Assembly (NCBI GenBank): GCA_903929425.1
Contig: CAIYUO010000007.1
Span: 1-42,207, forward strand
Length of the DNA stretch: 42,207 bases
Direction of reading: 5' to 3'
From: an uncultured Bacteroidota bacterium
GTDB lineage: Bacteria; Bacteroidota; Bacteroidia; Chitinophagales; Chitinophagaceae
Below are positions 1 through 8,097 of the stretch, in pieces. How positions within the stretch are numbered: position 1 is the first letter of the stretch; each line of letters begins with the position of its first letter. The position numbers were made by a program, and so were the translations under genes. Under the pieces are notes generated by a model that was not told the origin of the DNA, searched no databases, and saw nothing but the letters and a program-made list of their open reading frames with translations.

Positions 1-1545
1 CTCTTCGATTAAATCTTCGATACGCATTTCATCGGCTAAATATTGGATTTCGGTTTTACGTTCATCGCCGAATTTTTCTTTAACTTCTAATAATTCAGTT
101 TTGATTAATTCGAAACGTAAATGTTCACTTCCTAATAATTCTTTTAAAGAAGCAATTAATTTCATTAATTGATCAAATTCTTCTTTAATTTTTTCACGCT
201 CCATTCCGGTTAAACGTTGCAATCTTAATTCTAAAATTGCTTTCGCTTGAATTTCTGAAATACCCCATCCTGCAGTGATTAAAGCTTCTTTAGCAGCTTC
301 TGGATTCGCAGAATTTCTGATCAAGCGAATGACTTCATCTAAATGATCTAGGGCTATTAAATAGCCTTCTAAAATATGAGCACGTTCTTCCGCTTTTCTT
401 AATTCAAACTTAGCGCGGCGTATTACCACTTCCATTCTAAACTCAATAAACTCAGAAATTAAATCTCTCAAGTTCATGATTTTTGGACGGCCTTTTGTTA
501 AAGCAACATTATTAATACCATAGCTAGTTTGTAACTCGGTATACTTATATAATTGGTTAATGATAACCTGTGCTACAGCGTCTTTCTTTAATTCAATAAC
601 AATACGAGTTCCTTCACGTTTGTTACTTTCATTGTTCACATGTGAAATACCTTCAATGGTTTTATCAACTACCAATTGCCCAATTCTGTCTGTTAAATTA
701 TCACGATTTACTTGGTATGGAATTTCATTAATGACAATCATTTCACGTCCGCTAGCCTTGGTTTCAACATTACATTTACCGCGTAACACAACACGACCAC
801 GACCAGTCATTAACCCTTGTTTAACCCCTTCCATTCCATAAATAACACCTCCTGTTGGGAAATCGGGTGCTTTTACAAAATTGATGAGTTCTTCAATAGT
901 AATGTCTTTGTTTTCGATATAAGCAATACAACCATCCACAACTTCACCCAAATTATGAGGAAGCATATTGGTGGCCATACCCACGGCTATTCCTGATGAA
1001 CCATTTACCAATAATTGTGGAATACGCGTTGGAAGAACACTCGGCTCCTGTAAGCTATCATCAAAGTTCAGTTGGAAGTCAACTGTGTCTTTTTCTAAAT
1101 CGTCCAGCATAGCTTCAGAAATTCGCATTAAACGCGCTTCTGTATAACGCATTGCAGCTGGCGGGTCACCATCTTGGTTACCAAAATTACCTTGACCATC
1201 AACCAATTTATAACGCATGGTCCACTCCTGAGCCATACGAACCAAGGTGTCATAAATAGCCGTGTCGCCGTGCGGGTGGAATTTACCCATTACTTCACCG
1301 ACTATACGGGCAGATTTTTTATATGCTTTATTGCTGTTATTGCCTAATTCATGCATGGCAAATAATACACGACGGTGAACGGGTTTAAAACCGTCTCTTA
1401 CATCAGGTAAAGCACGACCTACAATTACTGACATTGAATAGTCAATGTAGGAGGTTTTCATTTGTTCTTCAATGTTAACCCTTATCACACGGTCATTATC
1501 CTGGGTCTGTTCAGGGCCTAAATTTTCATTCAAATTTTCTTCCAT
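1..1545 (-). CDS. gyrA: DNA gyrase subunit A, N-terminal part (cut by window edge)
   Basis: GyrA is the DNA-cleaving subunit of the type II topoisomerase that introduces negative supercoils. About 515 codons are visible from the ATG at 1545; the C-terminal beta-pinwheel lies outside the window. The start reads [13 protein letters not shown], followed by [20 protein letters not shown], a typical GyrA opening. The quinolone pocket reads [10 protein letters not shown], with Thr (about residue 95) at the E. coli Ser83 position and Asp kept at the Asp87 position. The cleavage tyrosine is in [10 protein letters not shown], about residue 134. The last visible residues, MRIEDLIEE, open the linker to the C-terminal domain. 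ParC is unlikely because its opening differs. The gene is transcribed leftward and is divergent from the saccharopine dehydrogenase gene across a 190-bp gap. Confidence 0.97.
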   Translation of the reverse strand, partial: MEENLNENLGPEQTQDNDRVIRVNIEEQMKTSYIDYSMSVIVGRALPDVRDGFKPVHRRVLFAMHELGNNSNKAYKKSARIVGEVMGKFHPHGDTAIYDTLVRMAQEWTMRYKLVDGQGNFGNQDGDPPAAMRYTEARLMRISEAMLDDLEKDTVDFQLNFDDSLQEPSVLPTRIPQLLVNGSSGIAVGMATNMLPHNLGEVVDGCIAYIENKDITIEELINFVKAPDFPTGGVIYGMEGVKQGLMTGRGRVVLRGKCNVETKASGREMIVINEIPYQVNRDNLTDRIGQLVVDKTIEGISHVNNESNKREGTRIVIELKKDAVAQVIINQLYKYTELQTSYGINNVALTKGRPKIMNLRDLISEFIEFRMEVVIRRAKFELRKAEERAHILEGYLIALDHLDEVIRLIRNSANPEAAKEALITAGWGISEIQAKAILELRLQRLTGMEREKIKEEFDQLMKLIASLKELLGSEHLRFELIKTELLEVKEKFGDERKTEIQYLADEMRIEDLIEE

Positions 1546-1574
1546 AATGGTTACTTTCTTTCAGTCAAATTTGG

Positions 1575-1591
1575 TGTGCAAAAATTGCACA
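1575..1591. promoter_or_regulatory. Perfect dyad upstream of gyrA
   Basis: TGTGCAA and its reverse complement TTGCACA are separated by AAA, giving 7-bp perfect arms. The centre is about 38 bp upstream of the gyrA ATG. It may be an operator or an mRNA leader hairpin. A weak -7-like element (TATCTTCG on the minus strand, 1605-1612) lies just upstream, which would put the dyad in the leader. No regulator can be named. Confidence 0.35.
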
Positions 1592-1662
1592 AATAGACTA
1601 GTAACGAAGATACCTTTTAACGCCCTTTTTTTGCTATTTTATAGTTATATTTTAACACCCAT

Positions 1663-1693
1663 TTATCCACAATTTTATGCCATTTGTGGGTAA
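1663..1693. promoter_or_regulatory. Pair of DnaA-box-like 9-mers in the gyrA upstream region
   Basis: TTATCCACA at 1663-1671 (+) is identical to the strong E. coli DnaA box. TGTGGGTAA at 1685-1693 is the reverse complement of TTACCCACA, one mismatch from the same consensus, in opposite orientation 13 nt away. Both lie in the AT-rich gap between gyrA and the divergent gene. A role in DnaA-linked control of gyrA is inference. No dnaA gene or box cluster is in view, so this is not called an origin. Confidence 0.3.
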
Positions 1694-1735
1694 TAAAAAC
1701 TAACTTTAAATAACCTTTTTCAAGGCCACTAAAAC

Positions 1736-3052
1736 ATGAATAAACAAGCTCGTATTTTGATACTTGGTGCGGGAAAATCTGCAACCGTTTTGATACAATA
1801 TTTGCAGCAACAAGCTGTAAAAAATGATTGGTATATCATACTAGCAGATGGTGATATTAAGGTTGCTGAAAAAAAATGGAATGATGCCAAAAATGGCCAT
1901 GCGATTGGATTTGATATTGAAAATGATGTTGAAAGAACAAAGCATATTCAAGATGCAACTGTAGTTATATCCATGTTACCCGCATTCCTTCATATACTTG
2001 TCGCTAAAGATTGTGTACAACAAAATAAATCCTTATTCACAGCTTCCTATGTTGATGAAAACATGAAGGTTTTAGCATCAGCAATCAAGGCAAAAAATTT
2101 ATTGTTTTTATGTGAGATGGGGTTAGACCCAGGCATTGACCATATGAGTGCTATGGAATTAATTCATCGCATTCAAAATAAAGGTGGCAAAATAACCCAT
2201 TTTAAGTCACATTGTGGAGGATTAATTGCTCACGAAAGTGATACTAATCCATGGCATTATAAAATTAGTTGGAATCCTAGGAATATCATTTTAGCAGGTA
2301 AGGCAGGTGCCATTTTTTTAGAAGATGGAAAAACTAAGGAAATTCATTATGATACATTATTTAGCAATGCTCCGATTATTGATATTCCCGGTTATGGACA
2401 GCTCTCCTATTATCCAAATAGAAATTCCTTAAGTTATATTGATACCTATCAATTACAAGGGGTAACTAATTTTGTGCGTACTACACTCAGAAATACGCAG
2501 TTTTGTAACGGTTGGGATGCCATCATTCAACTTGGTTTAACAAGTGAAAATGTTTTAGTATTTGACGCTCCAATTTCCATTCAAAAATGGTTTCATCAAC
2601 ATTTACAAAACAACAATCTAGAAAAAGTATATACTTCCATGTTGTTAAATGAACCCTTAAACCAACAACTACAATATTTAGGATTTGATGATGACACCTT
2701 AATACCAAATGCTTTTAAAACAAATGCGGAAGTCCTTCAATGGATACTTGAAAATAAATGGAAGTTAGCTACAACTGACAAGGATTTGGTAGTGATGATG
2801 CATGAAATAACCTATTCACTTGATGATAAAGTTCATCATGTACAAAGTAGTTTAGTGGTAAAAGGAAAAAATGATTCTCAAACAGCCATGGCCACAACCG
2901 TAGGATTACCTTTAGCAATGGGTGTTTGCGCCTATTTAAAAGGCGAAATAAATATTACTGGACTTCATATACCTATTGATCCCATAATTTATAAACCCAT
3001 TTTAAAAGCCCTGGATGCTGAAGGAATTAGTTTTGTTGAGGTTGGGTTTTAG
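1736..3052 (+). CDS. Saccharopine dehydrogenase family protein (Lys9-like)
   Basis: Cytoplasmic NAD(P)-dependent oxidoreductase that interconverts saccharopine with glutamate and 2-aminoadipate semialdehyde, acting in lysine degradation in bacteria of this type. At 438 aa it is close to yeast Lys9 (about 446). The N-terminus has a Rossmann nucleotide-binding loop, LILGAGKSA (residues 8-16). It is followed by the family segments SMLPAFLH (about residues 80-87), FTASYVDE and EMGLDPGIDHMSA; the last is typical of the substrate domain. It stands alone on the plus strand with no other lysine gene nearby. Its last 26 bp overlap the 3' end of the convergent rnr gene. The family assignment is firm; the exact direction and cofactor are inferred from homologues. 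Confidence 0.88.
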   Translation: MNKQARILILGAGKSATVLIQYLQQQAVKNDWYIILADGDIKVAEKKWNDAKNGHAIGFDIENDVERTKHIQDATVVISMLPAFLHILVAKDCVQQNKSLFTASYVDENMKVLASAIKAKNLLFLCEMGLDPGIDHMSAMELIHRIQNKGGKITHFKSHCGGLIAHESDTNPWHYKISWNPRNIILAGKAGAIFLEDGKTKEIHYDTLFSNAPIIDIPGYGQLSYYPNRNSLSYIDTYQLQGVTNFVRTTLRNTQFCNGWDAIIQLGLTSENVLVFDAPISIQKWFHQHLQNNNLEKVYTSMLLNEPLNQQLQYLGFDDDTLIPNAFKTNAEVLQWILENKWKLATTDKDLVVMMHEITYSLDDKVHHVQSSLVVKGKNDSQTAMATTVGLPLAMGVCAYLKGEINITGLHIPIDPIIYKPILKALDAEGISFVEVGF

Positions 3053-5039
3053 CCGGTTCCCACTCATAGTCTAATTGTCGTTTTTCTAAATTTGCAGCAA
3101 CCACCTTGACCATTATTTTATCGCCCATACTGAATTTGCGACCGGATCTAAGTCCAACTAATGAATAGCTTGATTCAACTAATCTGAAATCATCTATTCT
3201 TGATAAGGTAGTAATACTAACTAAGCCCTCGCATTTGTGTTCCACGGTTTCTACCCAAAATCCAAAAGTAGATACCCCACTAATTACCCCTTCAAAGCTG
3301 TGTCCAAGAAATTGACTCATAAACTCAACCTGCTTGTATTTATTGGAAGCCCTTTCAGCTTCCATAGCTGCTCTTTCGCGTTCACTACAATGTGCACATT
3401 TTTCTTCCATCGCAGCATCATTCATTGGATTGCCTAACAACACGGATTGAACGACACGATGCACTAACACATCAGGATAACGGCGAATAGGTGAAGTAAA
3501 ATGACAATAATGTTCGAAACCTAACCCATAGTGACCGATATTGTTTGTTGTATACACCGCTTTGGCCATTGTTCGAATACCTAGTTGTTCTAAAACATGT
3601 TGTTCAGGTTTACCATGAGCTGATAACATAAGTGCGTTAAAGCTATGAGCGATATTATCAGGAGTGCTTAAATCAAATGGATATCCATGCGATTTAGCAA
3701 AAGCAACAAAAGGAGCTAATTTATCTTCGTTTGGCTGATCATGTACACGATAAGGAAAAGGAATAGCCTCTTTCTTTATTTTAACTTGACCCATTTTCTC
3801 CGCAATTAATTGATTCGCTTTTAACATAAGCTCTTCAATTAATTGATGTGATTCTTTGCTTTCTTTTACGGTGATACCTGTTGGCTTACCTTTTTCATCT
3901 AAAGTAAATCGTACTTCTTGTGACGAAAAATTGATAGCGCCATGATCGAATCTAGCCTTTCTTAATTTTTGTGTAAAATCCAATAACCATAATATTTCCG
4001 AACTATGGTCTCCCACTTTAGTTTCAATTATTTCCTGAACCTGCTCATATGTAAATCGGCGATCGGAATAAATGATTGTTTTACCATACCAAGTGCTAAC
4101 CACCTTCCCCTGTTCATTGATTTCAAAGGTTGCTGAGAAAGTTAATTTCTCTTCATGTGGTCTTAATGAACATAACTCATTTGAAATTTTCTCAGGAAGC
4201 ATTGGATAAACTCTGTCTGGTAAATAAACCGAGGTTGCTCGTTCATATGCTTCCTTATCAATTACAGTATCGGGTTGAACATAATGACTCACGTCAGCAA
4301 TGTGCACACCTATTTCAATATTTCCATTTTCTAATTTTTGAAAAGATATGGCGTCATCAAAATCTTTTGCATCCACCGGGTCAATGGTAAAAGTCAATAC
4401 TTTTCGATAATCTTTTCGTTTAGCAATTTCTAGGTCTGAAATTTTATCATTTAAACTTCTTGCAAAAGCTAAAGTTTCTTCACTAAATTCTAAATTAAAT
4501 CCAGCTTCTGCAACAATTGATTTCATGGCTAAATCATTCTCCTGTTCAGGTGTAAATACATTGACTACTTCACCTTCAGGTTTACGATTTGAATTTTCCC
4601 ATTTCGTTAATTTAACAATCACCCTGTCTTTATCCTTAGCACCATTCAATTTGCCTAAAGGAACATATATATCTGGCATGGGGAACAGCGTACTTGGAAT
4701 AAAAAAGGCTGTCTTTTCCATTACCTGCATGGTACCTGCAAAAGAAACTTGTTTACGTTTTAGTACCTCCAAAACCTTTCCCTCTTTTTTTCCTGAACCC
4801 TGTCTGATTTTTGTGATTTTAACTGACACCTCATCCCCTTTTAAGGCTGTATTAAAATCAGTCGGGAAAACGAGAATATCATTTTCCATATTGGGCACAA
4901 TTACAAAACCCATGCCTGATTTCGCGATATCTAAAACGCCTCTATAAGTTGTTATCAAATGAGTTTGTTTGGTCGTTTGGTGTGTCTTTTTAGCCGATTT
5001 TTTATTCAACTTTTGGCTTGAATTTTTATTATTTCTCAT
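3027..5039 (-). CDS. rnr: Ribonuclease R
   Basis: Processive 3'-5' exoribonuclease of the RNase II/R family that degrades structured RNA and takes part in rRNA and mRNA quality control. It has a lysine-rich N-terminal tail, cold-shock-like OB domains (about residues 30-150), the RNB catalytic domain with DPVDAKDFDDA (metal-binding Asp cluster near residues 220-229) and HFTSPIRRYPD, and a C-terminal S1 domain (FEGVISGVSTFGFWVE). The ATG at 5039 (MRNNKN) gives 670 aa and overlaps the upstream lpxK stop by 11 nt. The frame stays open upstream only to a TTG at 5063, which I consider less likely. It is the last gene of the DUF3822-rsmD-MTHFS-lpxK-rnr cluster, and its 3' end overlaps the convergent dehydrogenase gene by 26 bp. 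Confidence 0.95.
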   Translation of the reverse strand: MRNNKNSSQKLNKKSAKKTHQTTKQTHLITTYRGVLDIAKSGMGFVIVPNMENDILVFPTDFNTALKGDEVSVKITKIRQGSGKKEGKVLEVLKRKQVSFAGTMQVMEKTAFFIPSTLFPMPDIYVPLGKLNGAKDKDRVIVKLTKWENSNRKPEGEVVNVFTPEQENDLAMKSIVAEAGFNLEFSEETLAFARSLNDKISDLEIAKRKDYRKVLTFTIDPVDAKDFDDAISFQKLENGNIEIGVHIADVSHYVQPDTVIDKEAYERATSVYLPDRVYPMLPEKISNELCSLRPHEEKLTFSATFEINEQGKVVSTWYGKTIIYSDRRFTYEQVQEIIETKVGDHSSEILWLLDFTQKLRKARFDHGAINFSSQEVRFTLDEKGKPTGITVKESKESHQLIEELMLKANQLIAEKMGQVKIKKEAIPFPYRVHDQPNEDKLAPFVAFAKSHGYPFDLSTPDNIAHSFNALMLSAHGKPEQHVLEQLGIRTMAKAVYTTNNIGHYGLGFEHYCHFTSPIRRYPDVLVHRVVQSVLLGNPMNDAAMEEKCAHCSERERAAMEAERASNKYKQVEFMSQFLGHSFEGVISGVSTFGFWVETVEHKCEGLVSITTLSRIDDFRLVESSYSLVGLRSGRKFSMGDKIMVKVVAANLEKRQLDYEWEPAKTQPQQN

Positions 5040-6117
5040 TTGAGTTTTTATAAAATTGGTCAATATAATTATTTACCAACTGATTAAATACGGGTTCTTC
5101 ATTAAATAAGAAATGTGGCGTTATTGGTAAAACATATAAAGGAATGTCAACTAATTCGTTGGCATATTTTACTAATCTAACAGCATCCTTTTCAGTGGTG
5201 ATGATTAGTTTTCGTTTAGCTTTTATTTGCTCAAATTTCTCTTTTATTTCATTTAAATCTTCGATTGAAAATATATGGTGATCACTATAACTTATTTGAT
5301 AATAAGTATGGGTATGTTCATGTAAATATGCTTTCAAAGGCAAGGGATTTGCAATACCACAAAACAACAATACCTCATCATTCCCATTTAATATCCACTG
5401 ATCATTGGGGTTATAAATATGATAAGGCGTTTCATAAGCTATGGCGGTAAAAAATAGATGCTGATGCGGTAAAGGTTTTATTTTTTCTTCAATCTCCAAC
5501 TTTTCTTCCTCGGTTAAATGGGTTGGACATTTGGTAATAACAATAATATCGGCACGTTTAGCAGATTTTTTTTCATCTCTCAAATCACCCGTTGGAAAAA
5601 AAATATCGTCAGTATATAAATTATTAAAATCAGTTAACAGTATATTAAAGCCAGCTATTATTTCACGATGTTGAAACGCATCGTCTAAAATAATGGCTTG
5701 CAAATTAGGTACATCCTGAATAAGCTGAGGTATTGCCTCAATCCTTCTTTCCCCTACCGCCACAGATACATGCGGATATTTAATATGAAATTGCATTGGC
5801 TCATCTCCAATTTCTAATGCAGTTGTACTAATATTAGCCAACGCATATCCTTTTGATTTTCGTTTATATCCTCTACTTAAAGTGGCTATTTTATATTGTT
5901 CTGATATGATGGATAATAGGTGTTCAACCATGGGAGATTTCCCAGTACCGCCCAAGGAAAGATTACCAACACAAATAATAGGTAAATTAAAATCAATAGA
6001 TTTAAAATATTTTATGTTGTATAGCCAATTTCTGATGGCTACGATCCATCCATAAATAATAGCAAAAGGCAAGAGTAAAACTCTAAACGATTTTAAAAAA
6101 ATAGTATTAAAATTCAT
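5029..6117 (-). CDS. lpxK: Tetraacyldisaccharide 4'-kinase
   Basis: LpxK phosphorylates the 4' position of the tetraacylated lipid A precursor on the inner membrane, forming lipid IVA; its presence means a Gram-negative outer membrane. The protein is 362 aa. It has a hydrophobic N-terminal segment (about residues 12-28) for membrane attachment, then the variant P-loop VGNLSLGGTGKSP (about residues 50-62), and ILDDAFQHR, the conserved LpxK segment around the catalytic Asp-Asp. Both neighbours overlap it by 11 nt: the upstream cyclo-ligase stop and the downstream rnr start. This suggests translational coupling. No other lpx genes are in view. Confidence 0.95.
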   Translation of the reverse strand: MNFNTIFLKSFRVLLLPFAIIYGWIVAIRNWLYNIKYFKSIDFNLPIICVGNLSLGGTGKSPMVEHLLSIISEQYKIATLSRGYKRKSKGYALANISTTALEIGDEPMQFHIKYPHVSVAVGERRIEAIPQLIQDVPNLQAIILDDAFQHREIIAGFNILLTDFNNLYTDDIFFPTGDLRDEKKSAKRADIIVITKCPTHLTEEEKLEIEEKIKPLPHQHLFFTAIAYETPYHIYNPNDQWILNGNDEVLLFCGIANPLPLKAYLHEHTHTYYQISYSDHHIFSIEDLNEIKEKFEQIKAKRKLIITTEKDAVRLVKYANELVDIPLYVLPITPHFLFNEEPVFNQLVNNYIDQFYKNSNEK

Positions 6118-6667
6118 AAATTTTCCAAGGAGTAATGCACTTTGTTAAAGGTACATCAAAATGGTTGGTATCTTCAATTTTTGGGATGGGTTCGAAATAG
6201 GAAATTCCTATTTTTTGAACAAAATTCGGATGTTTGCTAAAATATTGGTCATAATACCCTTTACCAAACCCCACTCTATGTCCCAATAAATCAAAACACA
6301 ATAATGGGACTAAATAAGCATCCACATTTTTAGGGTAAATTATGTTTGTGGGCATGGGTTCCTGAATCCCCCATTTATTTTGAACTAAATCATTTGTTGC
6401 TGCATAATAATCCATGCTGTTGTCATCATTTATTTTGGGGTAAGCAATGATAACAGATGGAAACATAGCATTCAAGTATTTAGTCAGCAACAATGAATTA
6501 GGTTCATTTTTAGACTCCAATGGGTAAAAACTACCTAAACAATTTATTCCACTCCAATCCAAGCGTTGAAATTGAATTAAAAGTAAGTCATCCAACTTAG
6601 TGCATTCTGAATTGGATAAGGCGCTCCTTTTAGATAACATCAATTGTCGGCACTCGCTTTTAAGCAT
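6107..6667 (-). CDS. 5-formyltetrahydrofolate cyclo-ligase (MTHFS)
   Basis: ATP-dependent enzyme converting 5-formyl-THF to 5,10-methenyl-THF, which recycles an inhibitory folate form in the cytoplasm. It is 186 aa, the usual family size. The signature GHRVGFGKGYYDQYF sits at about residues 129-143 and contains the ATP/phosphate-binding glycine-rich loop; the N-terminal basic residues before it (LSKRSAL) fit the nucleotide site. It starts at an ATG 8 nt after rsmD ends and overlaps lpxK by 11 nt. The operon partners are functionally mixed, which is common for this gene. Confidence 0.92.
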   Translation of the reverse strand: MLKSECRQLMLSKRSALSNSECTKLDDLLLIQFQRLDWSGINCLGSFYPLESKNEPNSLLLTKYLNAMFPSVIIAYPKINDDNSMDYYAATNDLVQNKWGIQEPMPTNIIYPKNVDAYLVPLLCFDLLGHRVGFGKGYYDQYFSKHPNFVQKIGISYFEPIPKIEDTNHFDVPLTKCITPWKIYEF

Positions 6668-6675
6668 AAAAAGTT

Positions 6676-7209
6676 TTATTCAAAAAAACTAAAAATGGTA
6701 GACCCGTAATTTCTTTCAAAACTGTATCCAGCAAAATTTTTATAATTGTTTCTAGGGGTATGTTCTAAAATAAAATATCCTGTTGGACTTATCAATTTTC
6801 GTTCAACAATTATTTTAGGTAAATCGTCAATGGTATTTAAAGCATATGGTGGGCCAGCAAAAATAACATCGTATTGTTGACTACAAGTATTGATAAATTG
6901 AAATACATCCATATTTAAAACTTGGACGTTTTCAATTTTAAGCAATTCAACGTTGCTCTTAATGAATTGTAACATTTGACTGTCCTTTTCTACTATGGTT
7001 AATTGTTCGGCTCCTCTTGAAGCTAATTCATAGGATATACACCCTGTGCCACCAAACAAATCCAAAGTGCTAGCACCTTCAATTTGAATTCTGTTTTGTA
7101 AAATATTAAATAACCCTTCTTTGGCTATATCGGTAGTAGGCCTAGTATAAGGCATATTATGTGGAGGATTTATTTTCCTTCCTCCATATTTACCTGAAAT
7201 AATTCTCAT
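6676..7209 (-). CDS. rsmD: 16S rRNA (guanine(966)-N(2))-methyltransferase RsmD
   Basis: SAM-dependent methyltransferase that modifies G966 of 16S rRNA. At 177 aa it has the typical RsmD start MRIISGKYGGRKI and the substrate-loop segment RPTTDIAKEGLFNIL. Motif I is LDLFGGTGCISYELASRGA (about residues 64-82). Motif IV reads FAGPPYAL, with Gly (residue 119, codon 6853-6855) where the family normally has Asp or Asn of (N/D)PPY. The start ATG shares one base with the DUF3822 stop (TAATG), so the two genes are probably translationally coupled. Assignment rests on the N-terminal signature and motif I; the motif IV change raises a question about activity. Confidence 0.92.
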   Translation of the reverse strand: MRIISGKYGGRKINPPHNMPYTRPTTDIAKEGLFNILQNRIQIEGASTLDLFGGTGCISYELASRGAEQLTIVEKDSQMLQFIKSNVELLKIENVQVLNMDVFQFINTCSQQYDVIFAGPPYALNTIDDLPKIIVERKLISPTGYFILEHTPRNNYKNFAGYSFERNYGSTIFSFFE

Positions 7210-8024
7210 TAATAAATAAAATAAGTAGTGTAAATATTATTAGGGCAATTTTTATTGTCATCATTATCCCAATATTCAACTGATTCAACCAGTTTCCCGG
7301 ACTTGAAATAGTTAGCCAATGTATTTACGAATTCATTTTTATCCTCCTCAAATCCAAATACATTAACAGAGGAAATATTTGTTTCAACAGCACTATGATG
7401 ACAAGCATTTAGAATTTGATAGGTATTTTGATTAGCGCCTTCTAACTTATAATAATTGGATAATTGCGTGATTCCATTCCCATTAATATTCAAACAAAAT
7501 ACTTGATCAAATAAAAATATCGAAACACAATTATCCATCCCTTGTTTCATTACAAACTCCATGTAATGATGCCAAACACCATTGGGAAATAACTTTGACA
7601 ATAAAACAATTAATGGATCCGGGATACTATATGCCAATATTAAGTCATCTCCAATTGGATTAAAATAAACGTCGTCGTTATGGTTCATTCCATGGACTAA
7701 ATTTAATTCCTGTTGATAGTATAGGACATCTTGTTTTAAAGCATGTTTAGTAATAATAAATCGCGGATTATTCCAAACGAAAAAAACATTTGAATATATT
7801 AGATTTATCAGCTTTGATTTTTTTTGGGCTAATGATATAAGCTGATCCCAACCTGCTTCATCCATATCACTCATGAAGTGTTCTAAAGCTAAGAATTGAC
7901 TATTTATTGAATTCTTTACGGAGAAAAATAGGTTGTTGTTATCAATTGTTATGTATAAATCATTTGATTTATTTTCAGTAAAACTTATATTTTTTGAATA
8001 AACGTCAATTATCTTTTTTGCCAT
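7209..8024 (-). CDS. DUF3822 family protein
   Basis: A 271-aa protein that I recognise as the Bacteroidota-restricted DUF3822 family, usually encoded directly upstream of rsmD as it is here. No signal peptide or membrane segment is visible, and the function is unknown. The family may have an actin/ASKHA-like ATPase fold, but I cannot point to catalytic residues in the sequence. It is the first gene of the five-gene minus-strand cluster ending with rnr, and its stop overlaps the rsmD start by one base. The start is the ATG at 8024; the 73-bp gap to the divergent MATE gene must hold the operon promoter. Confidence 0.75.
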   Translation of the reverse strand: MAKKIIDVYSKNISFTENKSNDLYITIDNNNLFFSVKNSINSQFLALEHFMSDMDEAGWDQLISLAQKKSKLINLIYSNVFFVWNNPRFIITKHALKQDVLYYQQELNLVHGMNHNDDVYFNPIGDDLILAYSIPDPLIVLLSKLFPNGVWHHYMEFVMKQGMDNCVSIFLFDQVFCLNINGNGITQLSNYYKLEGANQNTYQILNACHHSAVETNISSVNVFGFEEDKNEFVNTLANYFKSGKLVESVEYWDNDDNKNCPNNIYTTYFIY

Positions 8025-8083
8025 AACATAAAATCTTATGCAATGATATTAAAAAAGGCGCAGTTCTTTGCTAAAACTAATTG

Positions 8084-8091
8084 TAGATTTG
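8084..8091 (+). promoter_or_regulatory. Candidate -7 element for the MATE gene
   Basis: TAGATTTG matches the Bacteroidota TAnnTTTG -7 consensus and ends 6 nt before the ATG at 8098, so a transcript would be nearly leaderless. No convincing TTTG/TTG -33 box is at the right distance (the nearest TTTG is only 13 nt away), so support is moderate. Confidence 0.35.
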
Positions 8092-8097
8092 TAAAAT

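Noticed and set aside
1546..1735. Replication origin next to gyrA
   Set aside because: Only one perfect and one imperfect DnaA box, no cluster, and no dnaA, dnaN or recF in view.
4525..4947. 140-aa plus-strand open frame opposite rnr, and similar antisense frames opposite mutS2, pgi and dnaE
   Set aside because: They lie wholly inside conserved genes on the other strand, have no family features, and are expected by chance in AT-rich code.
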